DNA from: Parvibaculum sp.
GTDB lineage: Bacteria; Pseudomonadota; Alphaproteobacteria; Parvibaculales; Parvibaculaceae
DNA: 64,000 nucleotides
NCBI GenBank assembly: GCA_030645235.1
Contig: JAUSMV010000030.1
Location: 682,001-746,000 of the forward strand
Direction of reading: 5' to 3'
The notes under the pieces were generated by a model that was not told where the DNA came from, did no database searches, and saw only the letters and a list, made by a program, of their open reading frames with translations. Shown here in pieces: positions 52,460 to 61,062 of the stretch. Within the stretch, counting starts at the first letter, position 1. The number at the start of each line of letters is the position of its first letter. The position numbers and the translations under genes are program-made.

Positions 52460-52524
52460 AATTTGTTTCGAATTTTATTTCGGACCTTTGTTTCGACACT
52501 TTGTTTCGACACATTGCGTCGCGG
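52460..52524. repeat. 13-nt iteron-like array upstream of bactofilin
   Basis: Five units of 13 nt stand in register: AATTTGTTTCGAA, TTTTATTTCGGAC, CTTTGTTTCGACA, CTTTGTTTCGACA (the last two identical) and CATTGCGTCGCGG. The shared core is TTTCG. The array ends 60 nt before the bactofilin start, where a promoter or regulator site would be expected. Confidence 0.6.
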
Positions 52525-52584
52525 GCAGGCCAAGGTGAATGATTACCTTTCTCCTGTTGCATAACGCGTTGGGAGTTCAAGACA

Positions 52585-53169
52585 ATGTTCAAGCGTACAA
52601 AAGAGTCCGGGACAGAGACCCCTGAGGAAGACACCCTGCCATTGCAGGCGGGCGGATCGCGTCTCATTGAACGCACCGCGCAAAGTGAACCTGAACCGGT
52701 CTCCCACCGCCAACTCACCCCCTCATATGAAGTAAGGAAGCCTGCCGTGCGAACGCTCCAGACACATGCCCCCTCATTCGGCTCGTCGTCGGGCCAGACC
52801 ACGCCAGCCAATCTCCATGTCGGGCGCGGGCTGAAGCTCGAAGGCAAGATCCAGTCCTGCGATACGCTGGTGATCGAAGGCGATGTCACCGCCACCATCG
52901 AAAGCGGCACACTCACCATCTCCGAGACCGGCGAAGTGCGCGGCGAGGCCACCGTCGAGACGGCCGAAATCAACGGCAAGTTTGACGGCACGCTGATCGT
53001 CAAAAAATGCCTGACCGTCAACGCGACGGGCCGGATCACCGGCATCATCCGTTATGGCGAGCTCAAAGTGGAGCAAGGCGGCAAGATCAGCGGCGAAGTG
53101 GAAGCCGTCGAAGGCACGGCGGTCACTGCGCCGTCACTGCGTACCGGCGACGCGGCTGCTTCAGCCTGA
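52585..53169 (+). CDS. Bactofilin (polymer-forming cytoskeletal protein)
   Basis: 194 residues. A disordered 70-residue N-terminus holds many Glu/Ser/Pro. The central DUF583 right-handed beta-helix reads LHVGRGLKLEGKIQSCDTLV, then EGDVTATIESGTLTISETGEVRGEATVETAEINGKFDGTL, with the regular Gly-Asx-turn spacing of bactofilins. A short variable tail ends VTAPSLRTGDAAASA. Bactofilins polymerise without nucleotide and place cell-wall enzymes or polarity factors. A GGGAG site precedes ATG 52585 and a strong terminator follows at 53242. Confidence 0.92.
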   Translation: MFKRTKESGTETPEEDTLPLQAGGSRLIERTAQSEPEPVSHRQLTPSYEVRKPAVRTLQTHAPSFGSSSGQTTPANLHVGRGLKLEGKIQSCDTLVIEGDVTATIESGTLTISETGEVRGEATVETAEINGKFDGTLIVKKCLTVNATGRITGIIRYGELKVEQGGKISGEVEAVEGTAVTAPSLRTGDAAASA

Positions 53170-53241
53170 GGTTTGGCCCGAGCCAAAGCACCGCCCGCAC
53201 GCTTTACCCAAGCGTTAACCTGCCTTTATGCGATAAGCGAG

Positions 53242-53269
53242 AACCCCGGCCCGATAGCCGGGGTTTTTT
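53242..53269 (+). terminator. Intrinsic terminator after bactofilin
   Basis: AACCCCGGC (53242-53250), loop CCGATA, GCCGGGGTT (53257-53265), then TTTT. A perfect 9-bp stem about 70 nt past the stop. Confidence 0.92.
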
Positions 53270-53428
53270 CACGTCACATACCGCAACAAAAGTTTATGGC
53301 GATAGACAGTGGAATCTCCGCGCGGGCTGGCCTAATTTAACGCTCCGGCCTCAGGGGAGGGCTGAAACAGCGTAAAAGGCCCATGAACAGGCTGCGCTGT
53401 TTGATACAAATACTATTCAGGTGATCCA

Positions 53429-54553
53429 TTGACCAAAGTCGTCATCAGCGGAACGGGCGTTTTCACGCCGCCCTACTCAATCAGCAACGCCGAACTCGTT
53501 GATAGCTTCAACACCTATGTCAGCAATTTCAACGCGGCCAATGCGGACGCCATCGCCAAGGGCACGGTTGAAGCTCTGGCCCCCTCAAGCGCCGAGTTCG
53601 TTCACAAGGCGTCAGGCATTGAATCGCGCTATGTGATGAACAAGACGGGCATCCTCGACCCTGAGATCATGGCACCGCGCCTGCGCCAACGCTCGAACGA
53701 CGAGCCGTCGATCCTCGCCGAGATGGCGGTCGATGCGGCGAAGAAGGCGCTCGCCCGCGCCAACAAGACCGCGGCTGACATCGACGCCGTGCTTGTTGCC
53801 TGTTCCAACCTTGAACGCCCCTACCCCGCCATCGCCGTTGAAGTGCAGGAGCTTCTCGGCATTGAAGGCTTCGGCTTTGACATGAACGTCGCCTGCTCCT
53901 CGGCGACGTTTGGCATTCAGATGGCCTATGACATGCTGCGCTCGGGTTCGGTGCGCGCGGTCCTCATTGTCGACCCTGAAATCTGCACCGGCCATCTCAA
54001 TTTCCGCGACCGCGACAGCCATTTTATTTTTGGTGACGTCTGCACCGCCATCGTGGTTGAGCGCGCCGAGACCTGCACGGCCAAAGGCGCATGGGAAATT
54101 CTCGGCACGCGCCTCGTCACGAAATTCTCAAACAACATCCGCAACAATTTTGGTTTCCTCAACCGCGCGACACCCGAAGGCATCGGCGCCAAGGACAAGC
54201 TCTTCGTCCAGGAGGGCCGCAAAGTGTTCAAGGAAGTTGTGCCGATGGTCTCGCAACTCATCCTCGACCATATGGAAGCCGAAGGTCTCGATCCCAAAGA
54301 CCTGAAACGCATGTGGCTCCATCAGGCCAATATCGGCATGAATGATTTTATCGGTCGCAAAGTTTTGGGCCGCACGCCCGAGCCGCATGAGCAGCCGAAC
54401 ATTCTGAACGAATATGCCAATACAAGTTCAGCCGGCTCCATCATCGCCTTCAGTCAGAACAGCGAAGATCTGAAAGCAGGCGATCTCGGTTTGATCTGCA
54501 GCTTCGGCGCGGGCTATTCGGCGGGCAATGTGCTGGTGCGCAAGCAGGCCTGA
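53429..54553 (+). CDS. Beta-ketoacyl-ACP synthase III family protein
   Basis: 374 residues from a TTG start at 53429, with AGGTGA upstream. Thiolase-fold condensing enzyme. Catalytic Cys156 is in NVACSSATFG, the His in LHQANIGMN and the Asn in EYANTSSAG, completing the Cys-His-Asn triad. Length and the 60-residue insert after residue 20 (ELVDSFNTYVSNFNAANADA) differ from the 320-residue FabH, so it is an extended KAS III that may use longer or branched acyl-CoAs. No adjacent acyl-carrier or reductase gene. Two terminator-like hairpins follow. Confidence 0.87.
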   Translation: MTKVVISGTGVFTPPYSISNAELVDSFNTYVSNFNAANADAIAKGTVEALAPSSAEFVHKASGIESRYVMNKTGILDPEIMAPRLRQRSNDEPSILAEMAVDAAKKALARANKTAADIDAVLVACSNLERPYPAIAVEVQELLGIEGFGFDMNVACSSATFGIQMAYDMLRSGSVRAVLIVDPEICTGHLNFRDRDSHFIFGDVCTAIVVERAETCTAKGAWEILGTRLVTKFSNNIRNNFGFLNRATPEGIGAKDKLFVQEGRKVFKEVVPMVSQLILDHMEAEGLDPKDLKRMWLHQANIGMNDFIGRKVLGRTPEPHEQPNILNEYANTSSAGSIIAFSQNSEDLKAGDLGLICSFGAGYSAGNVLVRKQA

Positions 54554-54620
54554 TCGCCATCGTCATGGCGGGACGCCTTTGCCACGGGGACAAGTTTATT
54601 TTCGGGCACCCTAAGCCTCT

Positions 54621-54643
54621 ATCCCCGCCCGGGGATTATTTTT
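54621..54643 (+). terminator. Intrinsic terminator-like hairpin 1
   Basis: ATCCCC-GCCC-GGGGAT (54621-54636) followed by TATTTTT. First of two tandem hairpins downstream of the KAS III gene. Confidence 0.7.
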
Positions 54644-54681
54644 GCTGCATAAATTTCCGAAAATAAATTTCGTCGCTTTTT

Positions 54682-54709
54682 ATCCCCGCAGTGGGGATTA
54701 GTTTTTTTT
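54682..54709 (+). terminator. Intrinsic terminator-like hairpin 2
   Basis: ATCCCC-GCAGT-GGGGAT (54682-54698) followed by TAG and eight T. It repeats the stem of the first hairpin 61 nt downstream. Confidence 0.8.
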
Positions 54710-54867
54710 CGCCCCATACCGACCCTCGACGAACCGACTAACGATCTCTGCATGGAAACCTCGAATCTCTTGCAAGAAATGCGAACTGAACCGATGCAGT
54801 TTCATGCTCAAAATCACCTCTATCCCCGCTTTTTGACAAGCGGGAATCGGGCCTCAATGTCGCAGGT

Positions 54868-55239
54868 TTAAGCTTTCAATGGTTGGACGGTGTCGATGCG
54901 GAATGTCAGCATCGCGCCGTCTTCTTCCGTCACTGAAACATACTCACCTGTCTTGAAGAGATGCTTGTCGAGCTTGAAGAATGGTTCGTCCGCCTCGCGC
55001 GTCGTCGCGTCATAGTCAATGGCCCAACCCCGCCCGATATGGCGCAGCAGACCTTTGCGATCCGGTTCGTTTTGCCAGAAGCGGCGCACGGTGCAGGCTT
55101 TGGAATGAGCTTTCCATGCGTCAGAATCCAGCGCGCCTGCTGCATCAAGCGGCACAACCAGATCATAGCCATGATGTGGCGATCCGTTAGGAAAGTCTTC
55201 GTTACGCGCGAGAGTCAGGTGGACATGATAAAGGGTCAT
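54868..55239 (-). CDS. Conserved hypothetical protein
   Basis: 123 residues (MTLYHVHLTLARNEDFPNGS), beta-rich, with the phrase GYDLVVPLDAAGALDSDAWK and a C-terminal strand TEEDGAMLTFRIDTVQPL. It looks cytoplasmic, with no signal peptide. The Trp-x-Ile-Asp-Tyr (GWAIDYD) and His-rich patch (HHGY) are conserved-looking, but I do not recognise a family. Third gene downstream of the Lon/Usp cluster on the same strand (73-base gap), so it may be part of that stress unit. Confidence 0.7.
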   Translation of the reverse strand: MTLYHVHLTLARNEDFPNGSPHHGYDLVVPLDAAGALDSDAWKAHSKACTVRRFWQNEPDRKGLLRHIGRGWAIDYDATTREADEPFFKLDKHLFKTGEYVSVTEEDGAMLTFRIDTVQPLKA

Positions 55240-55312
55240 GGCATTCTTCCGTTGTTGAACCCACTCAAGGGGTACGAATAAGTTGGATTGAAGCGACGGT
55301 GCGACATACAGC

Positions 55313-56176
55313 TCAATGCGCCATCAGCACCGGTATCGTTGCGTGAGAGCGAATGTGCTGCGTCGCGCCGCCTATAATAAACTCGCGCAAACGCGAGTGG
55401 CCATAGCCACCGACGACCAGCAAATCGGCACCGAGTTTTTCCGCCTGATCAAGCAATAAACCACCCACGGAACGGCCTGCTTCCAGTTCGGTGAGATGGA
55501 TGCCGGCATAGATGCCATGCAGCGCCAGATAATCGGCAAGCAACTGCCCCGGTTTTTCTTCGAGCGCTTGCGCACCGATACACAAAATCGACACGCTCTT
55601 TGCTTCTTCCAAAAACGGAATAGCGGCGGTCACAGCATGGGCCGCCATCACACTATTATCCCAGCCAATCGCCACCGTGCCACCGACATGCATAGCACAA
55701 GCTTTCGGCGCGATGAGTACCGGACGACCCGCGCTCATCATCGCCGCCTCCAATGTACTGCCGCCTGCAGCACCGGCATTGCCTTCGCCAAACACGACGA
55801 GATCAGACAGGCGACTGTGCGAGGCCACAACATCATCGCGATGACCCGATACATCGAGAAAACGCGCTGACGGCAGTGTTCCTCCATTAGCTTTGTCGTT
55901 CACCGGCAGATCAGCTTTCGTCGCCGCATCAACAAACATCGCGCGTGCTTTCGCGGAAGCCTTGTCGGAGCCTTCTTTCGCCGCCTGCATCAATTGCTCG
56001 ACCACCTGCCCCGACACGCCATCGCCCAGGAAAGGCAAAGCCTCTGTCGGATCTGCGCGCACAAAAAGGCCGACGAGCTGCGCACCAAAAGTCTTGGCCA
56101 CCGTCATCGCTGTGCCGAGAACAGCGGCTTCTGTGGCAACCCCCGAAAGAGGAACAAGGATTTTGCGAACGGCCAT
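55313..56176 (-). CDS. Universal stress protein (tandem UspA)
   Basis: 287 residues from ATG 56174-56176, with AAGGAG eight bases upstream; the alternative GTG six bases earlier would have only 2-nt spacing. Two UspA folds are seen: residues 1-140 (MAVRKILVPLSGVATEAAVL) and 150-287, ending with the ATP-binding-type LLVVGGYGHSRLREFIIGGA (G-2x-G-9x-G-S/T like). A nucleotide-binding stress protein of the cytoplasm. 62 bases downstream of a second Usp gene and of a Lon-like protease gene. Confidence 0.88.
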   Translation of the reverse strand: MAVRKILVPLSGVATEAAVLGTAMTVAKTFGAQLVGLFVRADPTEALPFLGDGVSGQVVEQLMQAAKEGSDKASAKARAMFVDAATKADLPVNDKANGGTLPSARFLDVSGHRDDVVASHSRLSDLVVFGEGNAGAAGGSTLEAAMMSAGRPVLIAPKACAMHVGGTVAIGWDNSVMAAHAVTAAIPFLEEAKSVSILCIGAQALEEKPGQLLADYLALHGIYAGIHLTELEAGRSVGGLLLDQAEKLGADLLVVGGYGHSRLREFIIGGATQHIRSHATIPVLMAH

Positions 56177-56238
56177 TATCACTACTCCTTATGCTCGTGC
56201 CTTGTGGACGTATTCTTCTGAGCCTCAGGGTATCACGG

Positions 56239-57102
56239 CTATCGGATGTCTATAATATCTGCGGGGAGCGTTGCATGTTCACCGCCTAGCAGCAAGACAG
56301 GACATCTCGCCGCGGCGGAAAGACGCGCCGCATCATCGTCGTCACCCAGCGCCTGCGCATTGACGACAATCAAACCGGCATTAGCTTTGCGTGCGGCGCT
56401 TGCCAGATCAGCCGTAGAAAAGCCCCGTGCGAAAAGACGACGGAAAGGCATCGCGATGCGCACGGCAAGCGATTGTGAAAAACCGACACAAGTTTCTCCA
56501 AGGCTTGAACCTTCATCAACGGCGAGCAGGGGCCGCACGGGAGACGCAAGCGTCTTGCCAAAACTTCGCGGACGTGTAGTCGGCGATATAAATGCGTTGC
56601 CCACTGTCACGCCACGACCGGTCAACAATACATCGGCACGCGCATCCAGAGTTGCGGCGCGCACCGTGCGGCCGAGCTCATGGCGGCTCGCATCCTGCGC
56701 GCGCAGTACCAGCGTATCGGCGACGCCCGTATGTTGTACAAGACCCGTCAATCCGGCGCCGCGTGCGACATCGAAGCTCCAGTTCACATGCGCCTCGCCC
56801 GCCACGCGCTCCAGCAAACGTTTGGCAATCTGCGCCTGCGCTTGCATCGCGCGCAACATTTCGGCGCTGTCGATTTCATTCATCTTGCCGCTCATCGACA
56901 CCTCGCGCGCGAATGGCAGGCTTGCCAGCGCCAGAAGATTTTCATCTTCAACAAAAATGCCGCGCAGGTTTGCATCAACGGAAGCCGCCACACGCGCTGC
57001 CAGCGCAAGCGCTTCACGCGCCATGAAGCTCGTGTCAAGACCCACAACAATGCGCCGGTGCGACAATGATGTTACTTTTCTTATCTGGTCTTGCTCAGCC
57101 AT
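56239..57102 (-). CDS. Universal stress protein (tandem UspA)
   Basis: 287 residues, with two Usp modules. The first begins HRRIVVGLDTSFMAREALAL and contains FVEDENLLALASLPFAREV, which looks like the adhesion/stress type. The second, weaker module ends VVNAQALGDDDDAARLSAA, in which the ATP motif is degenerate. It starts six bases after the Lon-like stop, so it is surely co-transcribed with it. The pairing of one ATP-binding and one degenerate Usp suggests a heteromer (inference). Confidence 0.83.
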   Translation of the reverse strand: MAEQDQIRKVTSLSHRRIVVGLDTSFMAREALALAARVAASVDANLRGIFVEDENLLALASLPFAREVSMSGKMNEIDSAEMLRAMQAQAQIAKRLLERVAGEAHVNWSFDVARGAGLTGLVQHTGVADTLVLRAQDASRHELGRTVRAATLDARADVLLTGRGVTVGNAFISPTTRPRSFGKTLASPVRPLLAVDEGSSLGETCVGFSQSLAVRIAMPFRRLFARGFSTADLASAARKANAGLIVVNAQALGDDDDAARLSAAARCPVLLLGGEHATLPADIIDIR

Positions 57103-57108
57103 GTCGGC

Positions 57109-59604
57109 TCACTTTCGTTTGCCATTATCGTCCACGCGCTGCGCGAAGCGCCGCTGATTATCGGCAAAGGCTGCAAGACGGGCTTCGGCTTTGGCATAAA
57201 CTGAACCCGCTGCAAAGTTACCATCCGCACCGCGCGTGCCCGCAGGCACATTCATCAACAGTTCGACGCCCTCTTCAATGGTCTCAACGGGATAGATCGC
57301 AAAGACACCACGCTCCACCGCATCGACCACATCCTGCCGAAGCATAAGATGCTTCACATTTGCGGCAGGAATGAGGACACCCTGCTCACCTGTGAGACCG
57401 CGCCGCATACAAATATCAAAGAAGCCTTCGATCTTGTCATTGACGCCACCGATCGCCTGCACCTGACCCAGTTGATTGACGGAGCCGGTGACCGCAAGCC
57501 CTTGCGCTATCGGCACTTCGGCGAGCGCGGAGATGAGCGCATAAAGCTCCGCCGACGACGCGCTGTCGCCGTCAACGCCGCCATAGGATTGTTCAAAGAC
57601 GAGACTGGCACTCATCGAGAACGGAATTTCCGGCAGGAATGTCGCCGAGAGATAACCCGACAAAATAAGGACGCCCTTGGAATGAATGGGCCCGCCCAAA
57701 TCGACTTCGCGTTCAATGTCGAGTACGCGGGCGCTGCCCAGCCCCATGCGCACACGCGCGGTGATGCGCGAGGGACGCCCGAACGATACAGCTCCCATGG
57801 AGAGCACCGAGAGGCCGTTCACCTGTCCCACGCATTCGCCTTCTGTGTCGATCATGATGATATCGCGCGTGATAAGTTCCAAACTGCTCTCACGCATCCG
57901 GTCGGCGCGCGCGACCTGCGCTTCAACGGCGGCATCAATATGGAAGGCTGTCATCACATCGGCGGATTTCGAGCGCGCGATGTAATCCGCCTCGCGCAAC
58001 AGATCAGCGATGGGGCGCATAGCGGTTGAAATTTTCTCGGCATCTTCGGCGAGTCGTGAGGCGCGCTCCGTGACACGCGCAACGCCGGAGCGATCAAGCG
58101 GCAGCAAATCTTCACTGCGGCAAAGACCCGCGAGAAAACGCGCATAGAGCAAATCATTTTCCGGTTCGCGGTCGAGCACATCGTCAAAGTCAGCGGCGAC
58201 TTTGAACAACTCTCCAAACTCCGGATCGGCGTTCGACAACACGTAATAGAGCTGACGATCACCGAACAAGAGCACCTTAATTTCGAGCGGCACAGCGTCC
58301 GGCTCCAACGTGACCGTCGAGACGAGGCTCATAAATTCGCCGGGACTTTCTATGATGATTTTGCGACGGCGCAGCGCACGCTTCAGCGCTTCCCATGCGA
58401 GCGGCTCGCGCAGTAGCTTCAGCGCATCAATGAGCAGATAACCGCCATTGGCGCGGTGAAGCGAGCCCGCCTTGATGAGTGTGAAGTCGGTGACAAGTGC
58501 ACCCATTTGCGGCACGTGCTCAACGCGCCCCACCAGATTTTGCAACGTGGGATGGTCTTCATAAATAATCGGCGCACCACCGCCGATGAAATCACTGCGC
58601 GGCTGTTTTGCAGGTCCGCCGACTTGAGGACCATTGCCGACAATCACATTGACTTCATAGCGCCGAAAAGGATCAACTGCGCCGAAATTCATTTGCGCGA
58701 TCTGGCCTAACGCAATAGCGGCTTGCGACGGTGTGGGCGCGGCACCTGCAAAGACAGCGACATTGTCCACAAGATCCTGCGCAACAGAGGCCAGCCACTC
58801 GCGCAAGGGCGTACTCGTATCGAACCTTTTGCGCAGATCGCGCATGGCGCTATCAACAAGACGCGTTGCCACTTCATTGATGAGCGACTGCATTTGCTGC
58901 CGATGGTCTTTTTCCCAAGCGGGCAAATGCTCCAGCGTGTCGGCCAATTCCCTTTGCAGTGTGTTCGTCGCCGCCTCAAGACTTTTGCGCTCCGCTTCCG
59001 GCAAAGCGTTGAAGACTTCAGGCTTCAACACTTCGCCACGATGCTCGCCCTGCGTGACAACAGGGGCGAGCGCAAAACCCGACGGCGTGCGCAATAAAGC
59101 GAGGCCATGATCTTCCGCATGGCTGCGCAAATCATCGAATGCCTTCTCTTGCTTCTCGCGGAATTCCTCCGTGATCATCTGGCTGCGGTTTTGATAATCT
59201 TCACTGTCGAGCACGCCCGGCACAGTCACTTTCAATTCCGCGACAAGCTGCGCCATACCCTCTTTCAGCGCAGCGCCGCTGCCCGCAGCCAGTTCCAGAA
59301 TGATCGGGCGATGGGGGGCCGCAAAGCGCATGACATAGGCCCAGTCAGACGGGGCGCGTTCGCGGCCTGCAATATCAGCAAGAAACCGCGACACAGCTTC
59401 ATGCTGGCCCACAGCATCCTGTCCCAGCACAAAAAGATTGTAGCCATGGCGTCGAATGCCCGTGCCAAATCGCAGCGCGTCATGCACGCGATCCTGGCCC
59501 GCGAGACCCGCGAGGTCCGGCAATTCTGCGGTCGTTTCAAATTCAAACGGTGTGGTATCGCAGGCGCGATAAAGAAGTTCCGCTGATAGGGGATCGACTG
59601 CCAT
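57109..59604 (-). CDS. Lon-like protease with degenerate ATPase site
   Basis: 831 residues from ATG 59602-59604 (MAVDPLSAELLYRACD). N-terminal AAA_32-type domain: the Walker A place reads GQDAVGQH (61-68), lacking the P-loop Lys-Thr. The Walker-B-like strand is GGYLLIDALKLL. The C-terminal S16 Lon protease domain is intact, with the Ser in GVDGDSASSAELYALISAL (near residue 680) and the Lys in VNDKIEGFFD (near 722). The family cleaves unfolded proteins, but ATP use here is doubtful. First gene of the Lon-Usp-Usp unit. Confidence 0.87.
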   Translation of the reverse strand: MAVDPLSAELLYRACDTTPFEFETTAELPDLAGLAGQDRVHDALRFGTGIRRHGYNLFVLGQDAVGQHEAVSRFLADIAGRERAPSDWAYVMRFAAPHRPIILELAAGSGAALKEGMAQLVAELKVTVPGVLDSEDYQNRSQMITEEFREKQEKAFDDLRSHAEDHGLALLRTPSGFALAPVVTQGEHRGEVLKPEVFNALPEAERKSLEAATNTLQRELADTLEHLPAWEKDHRQQMQSLINEVATRLVDSAMRDLRKRFDTSTPLREWLASVAQDLVDNVAVFAGAAPTPSQAAIALGQIAQMNFGAVDPFRRYEVNVIVGNGPQVGGPAKQPRSDFIGGGAPIIYEDHPTLQNLVGRVEHVPQMGALVTDFTLIKAGSLHRANGGYLLIDALKLLREPLAWEALKRALRRRKIIIESPGEFMSLVSTVTLEPDAVPLEIKVLLFGDRQLYYVLSNADPEFGELFKVAADFDDVLDREPENDLLYARFLAGLCRSEDLLPLDRSGVARVTERASRLAEDAEKISTAMRPIADLLREADYIARSKSADVMTAFHIDAAVEAQVARADRMRESSLELITRDIIMIDTEGECVGQVNGLSVLSMGAVSFGRPSRITARVRMGLGSARVLDIEREVDLGGPIHSKGVLILSGYLSATFLPEIPFSMSASLVFEQSYGGVDGDSASSAELYALISALAEVPIAQGLAVTGSVNQLGQVQAIGGVNDKIEGFFDICMRRGLTGEQGVLIPAANVKHLMLRQDVVDAVERGVFAIYPVETIEEGVELLMNVPAGTRGADGNFAAGSVYAKAEARLAAFADNQRRFAQRVDDNGKRK

Positions 59605-59838
59605 CTTTGTCCTGCGCTTGCCGCTTTCGACTGCACGCTTGTCGCGCGCGCCTCGTATGCGCCGGAGTCTAGTGCGCGATGCGCCTTTGAGCAAACGCTG
59701 CACGACCGGCACAAGGCAATTGACATGGAGCGCGGTAAGCAGGCCGGGCAGATCTATGATTTTCTCTGCATCGTCATAATATTTTCGCCCCCTGCGTTCC
59801 TGTTTGTTCTAGATTGCGCCTCCATTGAGGAGTGATAC

Positions 59839-60450
59839 ATGGCGAGCGACAAACAAAAGACACCCCGCGCCAAAACACCGAGAGCATGGCAGCGCATGTT
59901 GAGCGGTCGCCGCCTCGATCTGCTCGATCCCTCGCCGCTCGACATTGAGATCGAAGACATCGCCCATGGTCTTGCCCGTGTCGCGCGTTGGAACGGTCAG
60001 ACCGTCGGGGACCATGCTTATTCCGTCGCCGAGCATTGCGTGCTCGTCTCCGACATCTGCGGGTTGATCCGTCCGGGCTGGCCCGCCAAATGGCGGCTCG
60101 CGGCACTGCTTCACGACGCACCTGAATATGTCATCGGCGACATGATCAGCCCGTTCAAAGCGGCGCTTGGTTTTGATTATAAATCCTTTGAGCACCGGCT
60201 TGCCGCCGCGATCCATATGCGCTTTGGCCTGCCTGCTGACTTGCCGCAAACGGTCGAAGAGATCATCAAGCGCGCTGACAAGGCATCGGCCTTTTTTGAA
60301 GCGACGCAGATCGCGGGATTTTCAGATGCCGAAGGCGCTGAGATTTTCGGACGGCCCCGTGGCCTCACGCCGGTGAAGCTCAAACCCCTGCCGACAAAAG
60401 ACGCACAGGCAAAGTTTCTGAAGCGGTTTATGGAATTGGCTGAAGCTTAG
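59839..60450 (+). CDS. HD-domain hydrolase (YfbR-like nucleotidase)
   Basis: 203 residues, with GAGGAG nine bases before ATG 59839. HD motifs are VGDHAYSVAEHCVLVSD (His), ALLHDAPEYVIGDMISPF (the HD pair), and Asp in IKRADKASAFFEATQ. This layout is that of YfbR/YedK-neighbour HD nucleotidases acting on deoxynucleoside monophosphates, but the substrate is not proven. Divergent from the Lon-like gene. Confidence 0.88.
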   Translation: MASDKQKTPRAKTPRAWQRMLSGRRLDLLDPSPLDIEIEDIAHGLARVARWNGQTVGDHAYSVAEHCVLVSDICGLIRPGWPAKWRLAALLHDAPEYVIGDMISPFKAALGFDYKSFEHRLAAAIHMRFGLPADLPQTVEEIIKRADKASAFFEATQIAGFSDAEGAEIFGRPRGLTPVKLKPLPTKDAQAKFLKRFMELAEA

Positions 60451-60541
60451 GCTTCTCATAAATCTGTCATAGAATCATATAAAATGCTGCGCCATAAGCA
60501 TTTCAGAGGTGCTTTTCACATATTTGTGTTATTGATGGAAA

Positions 60542-61057
60542 ATGATTTACGTAAGCCCTCTGAGCGGTGTTGAGGACGCGATCCGGTCATATAAACCGTC
60601 GCATCTCGTAAGCCTGCTCGATCCTGACAGCATGATCGGTACGCCGGGTGGCATCGTGCCGACACGGCATCTGCGCCTCTCCGTCAATGATATTGCAACC
60701 CCCGCGCATGATCTCACCGCACCGGGCGAGACACATGTGGCCGAGCTTATTTCCTTCGTACGCGACTGGGACCAGCAGAGCCCGCTCCTTGTTCATTGTT
60801 GGGCGGGCATCAGCCGCTCGACGGCGGCAGCTTTCATCACGCTTTGTGCACTCAATGAAAATTGCGACGAAGGGGCGCTCGCTCAATTCTTGCGTCAGCG
60901 CGGTTCGCATGCCTTCCCGAACCGTCTGATGGTGCGCCTCGCCGACGATATTTTGCGCCGCAAAGGCCGGATGCGCGACGCGGTCGAAGCGATGGGACCT
61001 GCCGTCGCTTCATGGGAAGGCGTCACTTTCGCGCTTCCCGTCCATCCGGAAGTGTGA
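60542..61057 (+). CDS. Tyrosine/dual-specificity phosphatase-fold protein
   Basis: 171 residues. The phosphatase signature C-x5-R is Cys86-Trp-Ala-Gly-Ile-Ser-Arg92 in VHCWAGISRSTAAAFI, with the general-acid region around SFVRDWD (residues 71-77). It may hydrolyse phosphotyrosine or a phospholipid/nucleotide phosphate. Five bases separate its stop from the NadQ start, so the two form one transcript, which ties a phosphatase to NAD control. Confidence 0.85.
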   Translation: MIYVSPLSGVEDAIRSYKPSHLVSLLDPDSMIGTPGGIVPTRHLRLSVNDIATPAHDLTAPGETHVAELISFVRDWDQQSPLLVHCWAGISRSTAAAFITLCALNENCDEGALAQFLRQRGSHAFPNRLMVRLADDILRRKGRMRDAVEAMGPAVASWEGVTFALPVHPEV

Positions 61058-61062
61058 TCCGC

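Larger units (their letters stand above)
54554..54867. other. Intergenic region with CCTCTATCCCCGC direct repeats and tandem hairpins
   Basis: No supported gene in these 314 bases. The 13-nt phrase CCTCTATCCCCGC occurs exactly at 54616-54628 and 54818-54830, and a third related TTTTTATCCCCGC lies at 54678-54690. Each is followed by a pairing GGGGAT or AAGCGGG, so each forms a hairpin. A 39-codon frame from ATG 54752 exists but lacks a ribosome binding site. Confidence 0.7.

Noticed and set aside
54752-54871. 39-codon frame METSNLLQEMRTEP... in the region after KAS III
   Set aside because: No ribosome binding site, no promoter and no conservation evidence; kept only as intergenic.
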